NCBI RefSeq assembly: GCF_010119225.1 | Contig: NZ_WNKF01000004.1 | Span: 186,001 to 250,000 of the forward strand | Source: Cyclobacterium roseum | GTDB lineage: Bacteria; Bacteroidota; Bacteroidia; Cytophagales; Cyclobacteriaceae | Reading direction: 5' to 3' | Length of the DNA: 64,000 bases | In this document: positions 26,573 to 38,298 of the stretch, in pieces | Layout: the number at the start of each line of letters is the position of its first letter | Numbering within the stretch: position 1 is the stretch's first letter | Position numbers and translations under genes: made by a program | The notes under the pieces: model-generated | Told to the model about the DNA's origin: nothing | Databases searched by the model: none | The model's input: only the letters and a program-made list of their open reading frames with translations

Positions 26573-26804
26573 TAAAAATAATATTTGGCGATCGTTTTTC
26601 CATTTTGGTAAAAAATCCCCCTTTTTCCCCCTTGGTAAGGGGGATTTGAAAACGTAAGGATTTAAAAGCACGGAAATACCGCAGGATTTGCTCAGCCCTT
26701 TGCAATGGCACCAATTCAGCTTTAAGCTGCCATTCAGCAATTCCCCCTTTTAAGGGGGCGTAGGGGGATTTTTACGCACATTTCTAATTGTTTAGCTCAA
26801 AAAC
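26573..26804. repeat. Long direct repeat, copy 2, containing a MITE-like core
   Basis: About 232 bp matching 25924-26120 in the same orientation. It is longer because the centre holds an extra segment with an AATTCAGCTTTAAGCTGCCATT hairpin (26712-26733). Its core at 26608-26775 is bounded by the same inverted repeats, GTAAAAAATCCCCCT and AGGGGGATTTTTAC. It lies just upstream of the DUF559 start. Confidence 0.8.
26608..26775. mobile_element. MITE-like element, copy 2 (168 bp)
   Basis: The same terminal inverted repeats as copy 1 (26608-26622 and 26762-26775) and the same two internal C-run/G-run hairpins, with a divergent centre. It is noncoding. Confidence 0.55.
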
Positions 26805-26835
26805 CACCACTACTCCTGGATTTTCTATATAAACA

Positions 26836-26865
26836 CCAGAAGCCGCTGATTTCAGCGGCTTCTGG
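26836..26865. terminator. Strong hairpin downstream of icd
   Basis: A perfect 14-bp stem CCAGAAGCCGCTGA / TCAGCGGCTTCTGG with a 2-base loop lies 30 bases beyond the icd stop (minus strand). There is no long T run, so it may act as a weak terminator or an mRNA end protector. Confidence 0.6.
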
Positions 26866-26895
26866 TACGTATGTAATTAAAAGAACTTTATAATT

Positions 26896-29145
<2,250 letters not shown>

Positions 29146-29290
29146 TTAAAAATGAACGCCTGATTCAATTGAAGGGCTAAAATACGAAAAAAAACCGTAT
29201 TAAAAGACCGCTGATATAGAATGAAACAAATTTGCTGGTGTATAACATTAATGCCCCGCGACCGTTATCTCTACCAAATTAGATAGGGGG

Positions 29291-29833
29291 ATGACAACAT
29301 ACTTGAGCCTTTTTTTGTGGTTTTGTTTTGGGGGACTTGCCGCCAGCGATTCGAACTATTTTCAGGGTTCAGTGGAGGAAAAGCAGCTTTTTGAAGCCAT
29401 TAACGGTTACCGGGAAGGCCGGGGCTTGCCTGCCGTTCCACTATCTCCCGCCTTAAGCAAAGTAGCCAAGGCTCATGCCCGGGACCTGATGGATAATTAC
29501 CAACCCAGCAAACGCTGCAACCTGCACTCCTGGTCCGACAAGGGTGCCTGGACAGATTGTTGTTACCGGGACAATCATAAAAACCCTGAATGCATGTGGG
29601 ATAAACCGAAGGAAATAGCCGGATACGAAAGTCCGGGCTATGAGATCGCTTATTGGCATTCCGCCGCTGCCACTCCCGAAGAGGCCTTAAAGGTATGGAC
29701 AAAAAGCCCGGGTCACCATGCCGTACTGGCCAACCTGCCTCCCTTTAAGGCAGCGACCTGGAAAGCCATGGGTGTAGGTATTTATAAGCAGTATGCGGTA
29801 GTTTGGTTTGGGGAGATGGAGGATATTCCATAA
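29291..29833 (+). CDS. Secreted CAP (SCP/PR-1-like) domain protein
   Basis: A 180-residue exported protein: signal peptide of about 18 residues, then a CAP domain. Visible features are FEAINGYREGRGLPAVPLSP (helix 1), AHARDLMDNY, a Cys-rich middle (KRCNLHSW, DCCYRDNH, NPECMWDK), the late His in KSPGHHAVLANL and a final AVVWFGEMEDIP strand. The extracellular function of bacterial CAP proteins is mostly unknown. The Cys cluster suggests disulfides. It is monocistronic. Confidence 0.85.
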   Translation: MTTYLSLFLWFCFGGLAASDSNYFQGSVEEKQLFEAINGYREGRGLPAVPLSPALSKVAKAHARDLMDNYQPSKRCNLHSWSDKGAWTDCCYRDNHKNPECMWDKPKEIAGYESPGYEIAYWHSAAATPEEALKVWTKSPGHHAVLANLPPFKAATWKAMGVGIYKQYAVVWFGEMEDIP

Positions 29834-30833
29834 AGCCTTATAAAAAAAGTGCACCACAGATAGCTCAGATTACCATAGATAAAAAACGGCGCTGGGTGAA
29901 GTATGCCACTTCACCCCGCTATCTCCGAAGTCATAAACAGAAAGGAACCGTCCAAAAGCCATTTGCAATGGCTAAACATGCACGCTTCCAGAAATGATTT
30001 TTTTAACGGTTTGTCCCTAGGACCCGGCATTAAAAACGCCTCGCTGGAGTATATAAAATGATAAAAGGGATGTACATACAATCTACACCCAGCTCGAGTT
30101 GCCAGTTGTAAGGTTGGTGCAGGTAGCATTGATGCCGACTTTGCTGAAACGGAAGTGGCGTTGGAGAACAAGCAGATTACCACAACAGAATATTTCTACT
30201 ATTAGAGACATTTAAATAAATTGAAAATTATTTTTTCAGGCAAAATAATGTGCATGATGAACAAAGTCAGTTCCAAAACCCCTAAAAGAAAAGATTATGA
30301 CAACCTACACCATGCTTATTGAAAATGCAGGCCCCACATGGCCCCGGAAAGGTAGAACTTCTATGTAATTTTTCGACGAAGCAACAGACCAGGATCGATT
30401 CCGGAAATGATAAGATAGCCTCTACCCGACAGAATGTCTGTTGTGAACCAATCGGCCGTGAAACAACAGAGAGGTCCACCCAGATTATATTATTGGAAGA
30501 TCCCTTAAATGCCCTTATATACCTTATATGGTTCCAAATTTTTTAACTATATCCTATATAGATCTCTAACTGAATTCCTTGACTTGTACGTTTCCGAAAA
30601 CGATTTTCTTTACTGATGGTCTATGGTATCCGGCATTTCAAATGGCTCGGACTTTATACATAGATGGATATTTGGGATGTAGATGCATTCTACACCTCGT
30701 CTGGGATGGAATATGTAGTGGCTTGAGCCTGCTTTCAATTAACCCAAATTAATAGACCACGAAGGATTTATGCTGTAAAATACTCCTCCTGATTTGATTT
30801 TTTAGTACTTTAGGAGACTATAAAAAACAGATC
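29834..30833. other. 1-kb gene-free stretch with repeat-like hairpins
   Basis: No supported gene. The left part contains a repeat unit (29894-30035) related to 44260-44390. A 46-codon plus-strand frame without a start codon ends at 30205 (core SIDADFAETEVALENKQI) and looks protein-like, possibly a decayed gene. The rest (30206-30800) is AT-rich, and I recognise nothing in it. Confidence 0.5.
29894..30035. repeat. Composite interspersed repeat, copy B
   Basis: It starts with the hairpin GGGTGAAGT/ACTTCACCC (29894-29916), followed about 40 bases on by GCCATTTGCAATGGC (29958-29972) and later by CCCGGCATTAAAAA near 30024. The same order and spacing occur at 44260-44390, and the hairpin differences include a compensating base pair. 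It lies just downstream of the CAP gene. Confidence 0.5.
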
Positions 30834-31751
30834 ATGAAACACTTAAACCTTCAGGATTCGACACATGACCGGCGTAATTTTCTTAAAAAAGCGGGTCTGG
30901 GAGTAGCAGGCCTGGCATCCTTTCAGGCAGCATCGCTGGCAAATTCCCGGCATTCAACAAGCCAATCAAAAAAAGTGGAATTGGCCATTGCCACGATCAC
31001 CTGTGACGGTTTTGGGGATGAAAATTTTGAAAAAGCATTTCAAGTCATTCCTCAACTTCCCTTTAAAAATGTTGAGTTCAACTGCTGGTATGGCCGTAAC
31101 CTTACCCCTTCGGGCATTGGCAGCATACAGCAACGCTGCTACGAACATGGCTTGACCCCCATCTGTGTGCAGGGCAGTTCCTTTGGGGCAGAAGGAAACA
31201 TCGTAAAGGATGTTGCCCATAAACTATGGCTGATGGAAGCCGCAAAAAAACTCGGGTGCCGCCGGGTCAAATGCACCGGAGCAGGCCGAGGGAAAGCGGG
31301 GGGTCCCGAAGCCGTGGTGGAAATCGTGCGGGAATTAGCTCCCGCAGCAGAAGAAATGGATGTACTGCTCCTGCTGGAAAACCACGCCAATAACAACATC
31401 GAATTCATTGAGGATTATGAGAAAATATTTGATGCCATCAATTCCACCCATGTAGGGATGTGTATGGACAACGCTCACTTCAATGGCTCCAACGTGGACC
31501 TGATGGAAGTGGTAGAAAAATTCCACGAAAAAATCCTCCACATCGACATCAAAGATACCGAAAAAATGGGCGTACATAAAGTCGTCAATTTTGGAGAAGG
31601 AGTCACCGACAACGATGGGGTGATTCAAAAGATGCTGGACTATGGCTATGAAGGCTACCTGCTGATCGAAATGGCCCCTCCCCTGAATGAAACTACCCTG
31701 GTAAAAGATCTCACGCGTGCTTACCAATTATTCGAAAAATACCAGAAATAG
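30834..31751 (+). CDS. Tat-exported sugar phosphate isomerase/epimerase-like TIM barrel
   Basis: A 305-residue protein with a twin-Arg leader (THDRRNFLKKAGLGVAGLAS) and a xylose-isomerase-like barrel. Metal-ligand positions are visible: Glu in LLLLENHANNN, Asp/His in MCMDNAHFNGS, His in KILHIDIKDTE and Glu in YLLIEMAPPL. The export signal places it in the periplasm, unlike the cytosolic relative at 23620. It precedes the PVC-type heme protein by about 200 bases on the same strand. The substrate is unknown; a periplasmic sugar isomerase, epimerase or lyase is expected. Confidence 0.88.
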   Translation: MKHLNLQDSTHDRRNFLKKAGLGVAGLASFQAASLANSRHSTSQSKKVELAIATITCDGFGDENFEKAFQVIPQLPFKNVEFNCWYGRNLTPSGIGSIQQRCYEHGLTPICVQGSSFGAEGNIVKDVAHKLWLMEAAKKLGCRRVKCTGAGRGKAGGPEAVVEIVRELAPAAEEMDVLLLLENHANNNIEFIEDYEKIFDAINSTHVGMCMDNAHFNGSNVDLMEVVEKFHEKILHIDIKDTEKMGVHKVVNFGEGVTDNDGVIQKMLDYGYEGYLLIEMAPPLNETTLVKDLTRAYQLFEKYQK

Positions 31752-31832
31752 TGATTGCTTTATACCATCATCCGTCAACACTAGTTGCGTTTTAATGAAT
31801 AAAATCCTGTCAAAAAAATAGGAAAGCGTAAA

Positions 31833-31897
31833 ACCTGTCAGGTTTAATCTTCTCAACGTTTATTATTGGTTGAAAACCAAAAAAACCTGACAGGTTT
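31833..31897. repeat. 65-bp interspersed repeat with inverted ends, copy 2
   Basis: It begins ACCTGTCAGGTTT, has the centre CAACGTTTATTATTGGTTG and ends AAAACCTGACAGGTTT. The outer arms are near-perfect inverted repeats, each also a near-palindrome. It matches 6505-6569 in length and layout. Its right half falls inside the open frame upstream of the 31950 start, which supports that downstream start. Confidence 0.75.
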
Positions 31898-31949
31898 CCG
31901 AATTTCAAATAGCAATAAAACACTTTCAAAAGAACAAAGGACACCCCTT

Positions 31950-34601
31950 ATGCATATAAAAACCCCAGACCTGTTCCTAGTTGCATTTTTCATTTTATGG
32001 GTACCTGTTATTTTCTCCTGTGAAAACAGTAAGGTAAAAAATGAGCCCATGGTAGTGGACGGCGTTACCATTTTGGACGAGCGGCTGGAATTGACCCTCA
32101 TGAAGCAGGATCCGGAAATTGTCACGCCTATAGGCATTGCCGTGGATGAAAAAGACAGGGTATATGTCTTGGAATCCCATACCCATCTGCCACCTAAAGA
32201 CTACCAGGGTCCGGACCATGATCTCATCAAAGTATATGAGGACAGCAATGGAGATGGGAACTGGGACAAGGAGTCCGTCTTTGCGGAAGGTTTATTTGAG
32301 GGTTTGAATATCGCTTTTTCTCCGGAAGGGCATTTGTATGCGGTTACCTCCAAAGAGGTCTGGAAATTCTATGATGAAGACGGGGATGGGGTCAGCGAAA
32401 GAAGCGAAAAACTGATGGCTTTTACCAAACCCAAACAGGTTTACGCACATGCGGCGATCTTGAGTATTACCTTTGACAACGAAGGCTGGATGTACATCGG
32501 CAGGGGAAATACCGGAGCAGCCCATTGGATTTTTCAGGGCAGCGACGGAAGGGAAGTTTCAGGGTATGGAGATGGCGGCAATATCCTTCGTGCCAAAACG
32601 GACGGGACGGAACTGGAAATATTTTCTACGGGATATTGGAATCCTTTTGACCTGAAGTTTGATAACTACGGTCGCTTGCTGGTAGCCGACAATGACCCGG
32701 ACAGCCGGGGTCCCAATCGGCTGGTACATGCGGTAAAAGGCTCCGACTTTGGCTACCAATCGCTGTTTGGCGGAAGCGGTATCCACCCTTACCTGGCTTG
32801 GAATGGTGAATTGCCTGGAACCCTACCCTATGCTGTTCCTTTGGGTGAATCACCGTCAGGACTGCTGAATGCCAACCTGGCCAGACTACCTCAAGATTAT
32901 GATGACCAAATGCTTTGCTCCATTTGGGAAGAGAGCAGCATCGTCCGGATTGCCCTGGAAGAAAAGGGGCTTTCTCTGACCGGGTCCACCGAAGTGATTT
33001 TACAAGGGGGCGAAGATTTCCGACCAGTGGCTTTTGCTGCTGACAGTAAGGGCAATATCTTTTTTACCGATTGGGTGGAAAGGGTATATCCCAATCACGG
33101 GAAGGGTAAAATATGGAAACTTTCAGCAAAAGAAAATACAGAGAGTTTGGCACAAAGTAGCCTGTACGATACCCCTATAGCCAACGAAAAGGTGAAGCGG
33201 TTAAACCTATTGCTTTCAGACTCGACTAATTTTGATCAGCATTTCAAAAACCTCCAATCCAATGATCCCTTTGTAAGACATACTGCGGTGATGGGTTTAA
33301 GCAGGGAGGTGCACCGGGAAAAACTGGCGCAGGCACTAGAAAATGAATCTGCGGAAGTGCGACTGGGCGTAATGCTGGCTTTAATGGATTCGAATCATCC
33401 CGATGGGGCAAAGCTTGCAGGGCAATTTCTGGAAGATCCTGATCCTGAAATAAGAAGAATGGCACTGATATGGATCGGCAGTCACGGACTGGCATCCCAA
33501 AGGGAAAACCTGGAGCTGGCACTTATGGCCGGTGATTTTACACCCCAATTGTTCGAAACCTATCTGGAAACGGTAAAACTCCTGGAACCTGAATTTCTGA
33601 ATGCATTCAATAAAAAAGAGGAAGAAATCTCCAAGCGGATCCCTTTAAAATTGCCGGATGAATTCATGGCGGGAATAGTCCGTGATCCCTCCAATCCTTC
33701 TCAAATGAGAGCCTATGCCCTTCGGTATCTCGAAGATCCGGCCGATCAGAAGGAACTTCTGCTGGAATTTTTTTCCCAAGAGAAAGAGGAAGACCTGCAA
33801 TTGGTAATTATCCAGACCCTGGCCAATGTACCTGATCCACAGGTGGCGGATGCCCTGCTTCAGGTCAGTTTATCAGTAAATAAACCCATCAACCTACGGG
33901 CAGAATCCTTGTCAGCACTCTCCAGGCAGCCTCAGGAGGTTTGGAAAGAGGTAATTCCATTATTGGATGTTTCCAGTGAAAACCTGGCCATAGCTGCGGC
34001 AAGGTACCTGCGGGACAAGAGCGGGGAGGAGGAGGTAAAACAAGCCATGGAGCGGGTCTTGAATGATGGCAGCAGTTGTGACAGTGAAGGCCTGCGGCAG
34101 CAGTTGATGCTGGCCTTGTATCAGGATACGGGAAAACGACCTGATCCTGAGGAGTTGGACGAGTGGGAATCTCTGTTGGCGGGTCCGGCCGATCCGGATC
34201 GGGGCAGGAGGGTATTTTATTCCAACACTTCGCTTTGCTCCACCTGCCATGTGGTGGAAGGCCGGGGGGGAGACCTGGGACCCGACCTGAGCAATGTAGG
34301 CAAATCGAAGGACAGAAAAGGTTTGATCAGCTCCATACTTTTGCCTTCGGAAGAAATGAGTCCGGAATGGCAAGGTTGGTTCATTGAAATGAAAGATGGT
34401 ACCCGATATGATGGCCGGCAAATAGATGTGGGTTATGATGATATCAAGTTGTATACCCAGGCGAAAGGATTTATACAGGTAAAGAAGGCGGACATTGCGG
34501 CATATGGCATGGCCGAACGTTCATTAATGCCTGCAGGTTTGGAGCAGCGGCTAAGCAATCAGGACCTGAAGGATTTGTTGGCTTTTCTGGAAAGTCAATA
34601 G
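31950..34601 (+). CDS. PVC-type heme-binding dehydrogenase (beta-propeller, HEAT repeats, cytochrome c)
   Basis: An 883-residue lipoprotein (start at 31950 gives a hydrophobic leader with lipobox VIFSC). Order: an N-terminal six-bladed-propeller dehydrogenase domain (about 25-390; [50 protein letters not shown]), HEAT-like helices (about 430-720), then a c-type cytochrome with CSTCH at 763-767 and a C-terminal sandwich. This is the 'membrane-bound dehydrogenase' type of Planctomycetes and Bacteroidota, probably oxidising sugars or alcohols. Its stop overlaps the convergent panB stop by 7 bases. The longer frame from 31866 runs through a repeat and was rejected. Confidence 0.9.
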   Translation: MHIKTPDLFLVAFFILWVPVIFSCENSKVKNEPMVVDGVTILDERLELTLMKQDPEIVTPIGIAVDEKDRVYVLESHTHLPPKDYQGPDHDLIKVYEDSNGDGNWDKESVFAEGLFEGLNIAFSPEGHLYAVTSKEVWKFYDEDGDGVSERSEKLMAFTKPKQVYAHAAILSITFDNEGWMYIGRGNTGAAHWIFQGSDGREVSGYGDGGNILRAKTDGTELEIFSTGYWNPFDLKFDNYGRLLVADNDPDSRGPNRLVHAVKGSDFGYQSLFGGSGIHPYLAWNGELPGTLPYAVPLGESPSGLLNANLARLPQDYDDQMLCSIWEESSIVRIALEEKGLSLTGSTEVILQGGEDFRPVAFAADSKGNIFFTDWVERVYPNHGKGKIWKLSAKENTESLAQSSLYDTPIANEKVKRLNLLLSDSTNFDQHFKNLQSNDPFVRHTAVMGLSREVHREKLAQALENESAEVRLGVMLALMDSNHPDGAKLAGQFLEDPDPEIRRMALIWIGSHGLASQRENLELALMAGDFTPQLFETYLETVKLLEPEFLNAFNKKEEEISKRIPLKLPDEFMAGIVRDPSNPSQMRAYALRYLEDPADQKELLLEFFSQEKEEDLQLVIIQTLANVPDPQVADALLQVSLSVNKPINLRAESLSALSRQPQEVWKEVIPLLDVSSENLAIAAARYLRDKSGEEEVKQAMERVLNDGSSCDSEGLRQQLMLALYQDTGKRPDPEELDEWESLLAGPADPDRGRRVFYSNTSLCSTCHVVEGRGGDLGPDLSNVGKSKDRKGLISSILLPSEEMSPEWQGWFIEMKDGTRYDGRQIDVGYDDIKLYTQAKGFIQVKKADIAAYGMAERSLMPAGLEQRLSNQDLKDLLAFLESQ

Positions 34602-35416
34602 CTCTCCTTTTCGTTGGGAAAATCTTTTGCTTTTACATCTTTGATATAATTGCTGACGGCATCGTGCATGGTGCTGCGAATGTCTGCATATTGCCGGAGA
34701 AACCTGGGCTGAAATTCCTGGGTGATGCCCAGCATATCATGCAGTACCAATACCTGTCCGTCCACATCCGGGCCGGCGCCAATTCCGATTACTGGAATAG
34801 AAACCTGCTCAGCCACTTTTTTGGCCAGCTTGGCAGGGATCTTTTCCAGGACCAGGGCAAAACAGCCGCATTCTTCCAGGATTTTGGCATCTTCCAAAAG
34901 TTTACCAGCCTCCTCCTTTTCCCGCGCCCGGACGGTATAGGTACCAAATTTATAAATCGACTGCGGGGTAAGGCCCAAATGACCCATTACCGGCACACCA
35001 GCACTAAGAATACGTACCACCGATTCCCTGATCTCTGCTCCACCTTCTACCTTAACGGCATGGGCGCCGGACTCCTTCATGATCCGGATAGCTGATCGAA
35101 GGGCCTCGGAGCTGTTTCCCTGATACGAACCGAAGGGAATGTCTACCACGACCAGTGCGCGTTCCACTGCCCGGACCACCGCAGTGGCATGGTAAATCAT
35201 CTGATCCAGGGTAATGGGCAGGGTGGTTTCGTGCCCGGCCATTACGTTGGAAGCCGAGTCGCCCACCAATATCATATCAATGCCGGCCCCATCTACGATT
35301 CCGGCCATGGAAAAATCATACGCGGTAAGCATGGAAATCTTTTCTTTCCGCTTTTTCATTTCCTGAAGAATATGCGTGGTGATCCGTTTCAGATGGGTAG
35401 ATTGGTGTACTGACAT
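34595..35416 (-). CDS. panB: 3-methyl-2-oxobutanoate hydroxymethyltransferase
   Basis: A 273-residue cytosolic enzyme that transfers a hydroxymethyl group from 5,10-methylene-THF to 2-oxoisovalerate, the first step of pantothenate synthesis. Signature blocks are [64 protein letters not shown] and [10 protein letters not shown]. The length is standard. It is the last gene of the minus-strand run and follows the phosphoribosyltransferase by 3 bases. Its stop overlaps the convergent PVC heme protein gene. Confidence 0.96.
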   Translation of the reverse strand: MSVHQSTHLKRITTHILQEMKKRKEKISMLTAYDFSMAGIVDGAGIDMILVGDSASNVMAGHETTLPITLDQMIYHATAVVRAVERALVVVDIPFGSYQGNSSEALRSAIRIMKESGAHAVKVEGGAEIRESVVRILSAGVPVMGHLGLTPQSIYKFGTYTVRAREKEEAGKLLEDAKILEECGCFALVLEKIPAKLAKKVAEQVSIPVIGIGAGPDVDGQVLVLHDMLGITQEFQPRFLRQYADIRSTMHDAVSNYIKDVKAKDFPNEKESY

Positions 35417-35419
35417 TTT

Positions 35420-35932
35420 TTAATGTAGGTGAACGGTGGAGGCTTCTGAATTTAAATCTACGGTAATGTGTTCGCTCAGTGTTGTGGCCAACTCAAAGCC
35501 AGTGTAATCCGGAGCGACAGGGTATAATTTGTGACTTCTGTTTACCAGGACAAGCACTTCCATTTTCTTTACTTCGGCTTCCAGGAAAGGAACCATCGCA
35601 TAGGCCAGGGTTTTGCCGGTGTTTAATACATCGTCCACCAGGATTATCGACGCGCCGGTCAAGGGGACCTGTTCAGAAAGATGAATTTCGTGTATTTTTG
35701 GTTGGGATTTGTTCAGGTCTATCTTGATTAATTGGAGGCTAAAGGGAGCGATTTCGCGGAGTTTTTCCACTACCCGTTCGGCAAGTACATAGCCCATCCC
35801 GGTCAGGCCGGCCACTACCAGCACCTTTTCCCCGGCATTTCTTTCGTAAATTTCAAATGCTATTCGGGTAATCTTTTGTTGAATTTGCCGATGGTTCAAT
35901 ACCATCGTTTTTCCCTGTTGCGTCATTTCCAT
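35420..35932 (-). CDS. Phosphoribosyltransferase family protein (PyrR-like)
   Basis: A 170-residue type I PRTase with the PRPP-binding motif ILVDDVLNTGKTLAYA preceded by the hood region VVAGLTGMGYVLAERV. Its size and the LVLVNRSHKLYPVAPDYTG block are like PyrR (uracil PRTase/attenuation regulator), but no pyrimidine genes are adjacent apart from cdd further up the same run. The N-terminus could start at any of three closely spaced Met codons. Whether it binds RNA, salvages bases or does both is undetermined. Confidence 0.87.
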   Translation of the reverse strand: MEMTQQGKTMVLNHRQIQQKITRIAFEIYERNAGEKVLVVAGLTGMGYVLAERVVEKLREIAPFSLQLIKIDLNKSQPKIHEIHLSEQVPLTGASIILVDDVLNTGKTLAYAMVPFLEAEVKKMEVLVLVNRSHKLYPVAPDYTGFELATTLSEHITVDLNSEASTVHLH

Positions 35933-36034
35933 GCCCGTGTCAAAATTTTAATGAAATTAATTGAAATGACCCTGCTTTCAAAACAATGGCCTAAAATACT
36001 GGTATTCCCTGCCTTTTCCGCCAGGAGACCTTTC

Positions 36035-36961
36035 CTAGCGATGGCTTTCTTCTTCGTCCAGTATTTTCAAATAGCTTTCGTACCGGTACGGATGGATATA
36101 GCCCTGTTCCAATTGCTCGATGACCTTACATCCCGGCTCGTTTACATGCGTACAGTTGTTGTATTTACATTGCCCCAAATAGGCCCTCATTTCTACAAAA
36201 TAATGGGACAGTTCCTGCTCCCCAATGTCCAGGATTCCAAACTCCTTAATGCCCGGCGTATCAATCAGGTAGCCCTCTTCCTTGCCCAAGGGAAACATTT
36301 CAGCAAAGGTGGTTGTATGCACCCCCTTTGATGAGAACTTCGAAACCTCTTGGGTGACCTGCCTGGCCGCTGGCACCAACCGGTTGAGCAGTGTGGATTT
36401 GCCTACTCCCGAATGGCCGGCAATTAAAGTGGTTTTGTTTTCCAGCAGGGGGAGGAACCGCTCGGTCAGATCCGTATCGCTGAGGGCCGAAAGCTCCAAC
36501 ACTGGGTAGCCCAGGGGTTCGTATATTTCCCGTATCAGTGCCTTGTATTCCAAATCTTTTTCTTTCGATAGGGTTTCCACCTTATTGACCAGAATGCTGG
36601 CGGGTATCCGGAAACTCTCGGTGCTGACCAAAAAACGGTCGATAAATCCCAGGGAAGTGCGGGGGTTCCGGACGGTTACCATCAGGTAGGCCTGGTCCAC
36701 ATTGGATGCCAGTATATGTGAAAAATGTTGTTTTCGGGTAGATTTGCGAATAATATAGTTTTCCCGAAGAAGGATGTTGGAAATGACCGCCGTTTCCTGA
36801 TCTTTTTCTTTGGCAAGTTCCACGTAATCGCCCACCGCAATGGGGTTGGTCAGCTTCAGGTCTTCCTGCTTGAACTTTCCTCGCAACCGCGCCTTTAAAA
36901 GTCCTTCAGTCGTTTGCACTTCGTACCAGGAGCCTGTGGTTTTAATTACCCTTCCTTCCAT
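36035..36961 (-). CDS. rsgA: Ribosome small-subunit-dependent GTPase A
   Basis: A 308-residue circularly permuted GTPase that helps the late maturation of 30S subunits. An N-terminal OB fold is followed by G motifs in the permuted order: ILVNKVETLS (G4), then the P-loop GHSGVGKSTLLNRL (G1) and DTPGIKEFGI (G3), and a C-terminal zinc knuckle CKYNNCTHVNEPGC. The length is normal. Its start overlaps the end of waaA by 20 bases, indicating translational coupling. Confidence 0.96.
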   Translation of the reverse strand: MEGRVIKTTGSWYEVQTTEGLLKARLRGKFKQEDLKLTNPIAVGDYVELAKEKDQETAVISNILLRENYIIRKSTRKQHFSHILASNVDQAYLMVTVRNPRTSLGFIDRFLVSTESFRIPASILVNKVETLSKEKDLEYKALIREIYEPLGYPVLELSALSDTDLTERFLPLLENKTTLIAGHSGVGKSTLLNRLVPAARQVTQEVSKFSSKGVHTTTFAEMFPLGKEEGYLIDTPGIKEFGILDIGEQELSHYFVEMRAYLGQCKYNNCTHVNEPGCKVIEQLEQGYIHPYRYESYLKILDEEESHR

Positions 36962-38201
36962 GTTCTTTTTTTATGATCGCAATGGTCTTTTCTGCACTGC
37001 CCAGATTGTCACGGAGCAATTTTTTAGCGGCCTGACGGGCCTGATTATACGCTGCAATTTGGTTCAAATGGTTCATGGCATCGAACAAATCCTCCTTATG
37101 TTGAACGGGAAAGCCACAGCCGTACTGCTGACTAATAGCTGCTTCCGGAAATTTGGAGGCTCGCTTTACCTGGCCAAACAAAACAGGGATACCAAAGGCG
37201 AGAGGCTCCAGAATATTGTGTAGTCCATTGCCAAATGCGCCTCCCACATAGGCCCAGCGGGCAAATTGGTAAAGGGAGGAAAGCATGCCAATATTGTCAA
37301 TTATCAGGACTTGCCATTCCCGGGAATCCTCCCTGCGCTCGAATTCTGAATAGGTTAGGGAGGTCTTCTGAATGGCTTGCTGCCATTTTTGCATGGTTGC
37401 TGCGTGTAGGTCGTGTGGGGCAATGATGAACTGTAGGTCTTCGGATTGGTTAATCCAGGGGATGAGCAAGTCCATGTCCTCCTGCCAAACGCTTCCCAGA
37501 ACCATGACGGGTTGCCGGATACTTTCCCGGATAGCCGGAAAGGATTTTGGATGCAGGCTGATGGCAGCCACATTATCAAATCGGGGATCGCCGGTTTGAG
37601 TGCTATTTTTATATCCAATTTGCTCCAGCAAGGCGACGGAAGTGGCATTTTGGGTAAAAATATGATGGAAGCAGAAGAGTATCTTTCGGAAAAAGCTGCC
37701 GTACCAGGAAAAGTAAACCTGTTCCTCTCTAAAGGAAGCAGCCACCAGAAAGCTGGGAATCTTTCGTCTTTTTACCTCTAACAGGTGATTTGCCCAGAGG
37801 TCGTATTTGATAAAGATGACCAAATCGGGGGCAAGGGTTTCTACAAATTTTTTGGCCTGAGAGGCTTTGTCTATCGGGATGTAGGTAAAATAATCCACCC
37901 AGCGTTGTTTCTTTTTGACCACCTGCTCGTACCCGGAGGGGCTGAAAAATGAAACGGCAACTGCCCAGAGGGGATATTTTTCCTTAAAAGCTGCGATCAC
38001 CGGTTTGGCCTGCTCGTATTCTCCGAGTGAAGCCACGTGAAACCAGACAAGGGGGCTGGGGTGTTTTTTTCGAAAGTCCCTAAGGGATTCAAAAATGCCC
38101 TTCCTTCCATCAACCGCCTTTTTGAGTTTCACCGAGCCCCGACTTCCGACTTTCATGACTAGGTCCAGAAAATACATGCTCAGGTTGTATACCAATTTCA
38201 T
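36942..38201 (-). CDS. waaA: 3-deoxy-D-manno-octulosonic acid (Kdo) transferase
   Basis: A 419-residue GT30 enzyme that adds Kdo to lipid IVA at the inner membrane. It has an N-terminal membrane anchor, the acceptor-domain block WFHVASLGEYEQAKPVI with the catalytic Glu, DLVIFIKYDLWANHLLE, GSVWQEDM, and the C-terminal nucleotide-binding GGAFGNGLHNILEPLAFGIPV. Start 38201 (MKLVYNLSMYFLD) fits the family; the frame from 38243 adds an unrelated 14 residues. It is the third gene of the minus-strand run. Confidence 0.94.
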   Translation of the reverse strand: MKLVYNLSMYFLDLVMKVGSRGSVKLKKAVDGRKGIFESLRDFRKKHPSPLVWFHVASLGEYEQAKPVIAAFKEKYPLWAVAVSFFSPSGYEQVVKKKQRWVDYFTYIPIDKASQAKKFVETLAPDLVIFIKYDLWANHLLEVKRRKIPSFLVAASFREEQVYFSWYGSFFRKILFCFHHIFTQNATSVALLEQIGYKNSTQTGDPRFDNVAAISLHPKSFPAIRESIRQPVMVLGSVWQEDMDLLIPWINQSEDLQFIIAPHDLHAATMQKWQQAIQKTSLTYSEFERREDSREWQVLIIDNIGMLSSLYQFARWAYVGGAFGNGLHNILEPLAFGIPVLFGQVKRASKFPEAAISQQYGCGFPVQHKEDLFDAMNHLNQIAAYNQARQAAKKLLRDNLGSAEKTIAIIKKEHGRKGN

Positions 38202-38298
38202 ATGTTTATAATTGTCTTTAAGCGGCCATATGGAATCTCGCATGCTTTATAATCCCTCTGTGTGTCGATTGCGTCATGCTCGATTTCATAACGTAAAA

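Noticed and set aside
30319-30546. 75-codon plus-strand ORF in the 1-kb gap
   Set aside because: No family, no start context, and composition not distinct from the surrounding AT-rich DNA.
31866-31949. Longer N-terminus for the PVC heme protein starting at 31866
   Set aside because: The first 28 codons run through the 65-bp repeat and lack a signal peptide; the Met at 31950 begins a proper lipoprotein leader.
35420-35932. PyrR with certain RNA-binding function
   Set aside because: The PRTase domain is clear, but no attenuator or pyrimidine operon is adjacent, so only the family call is made.
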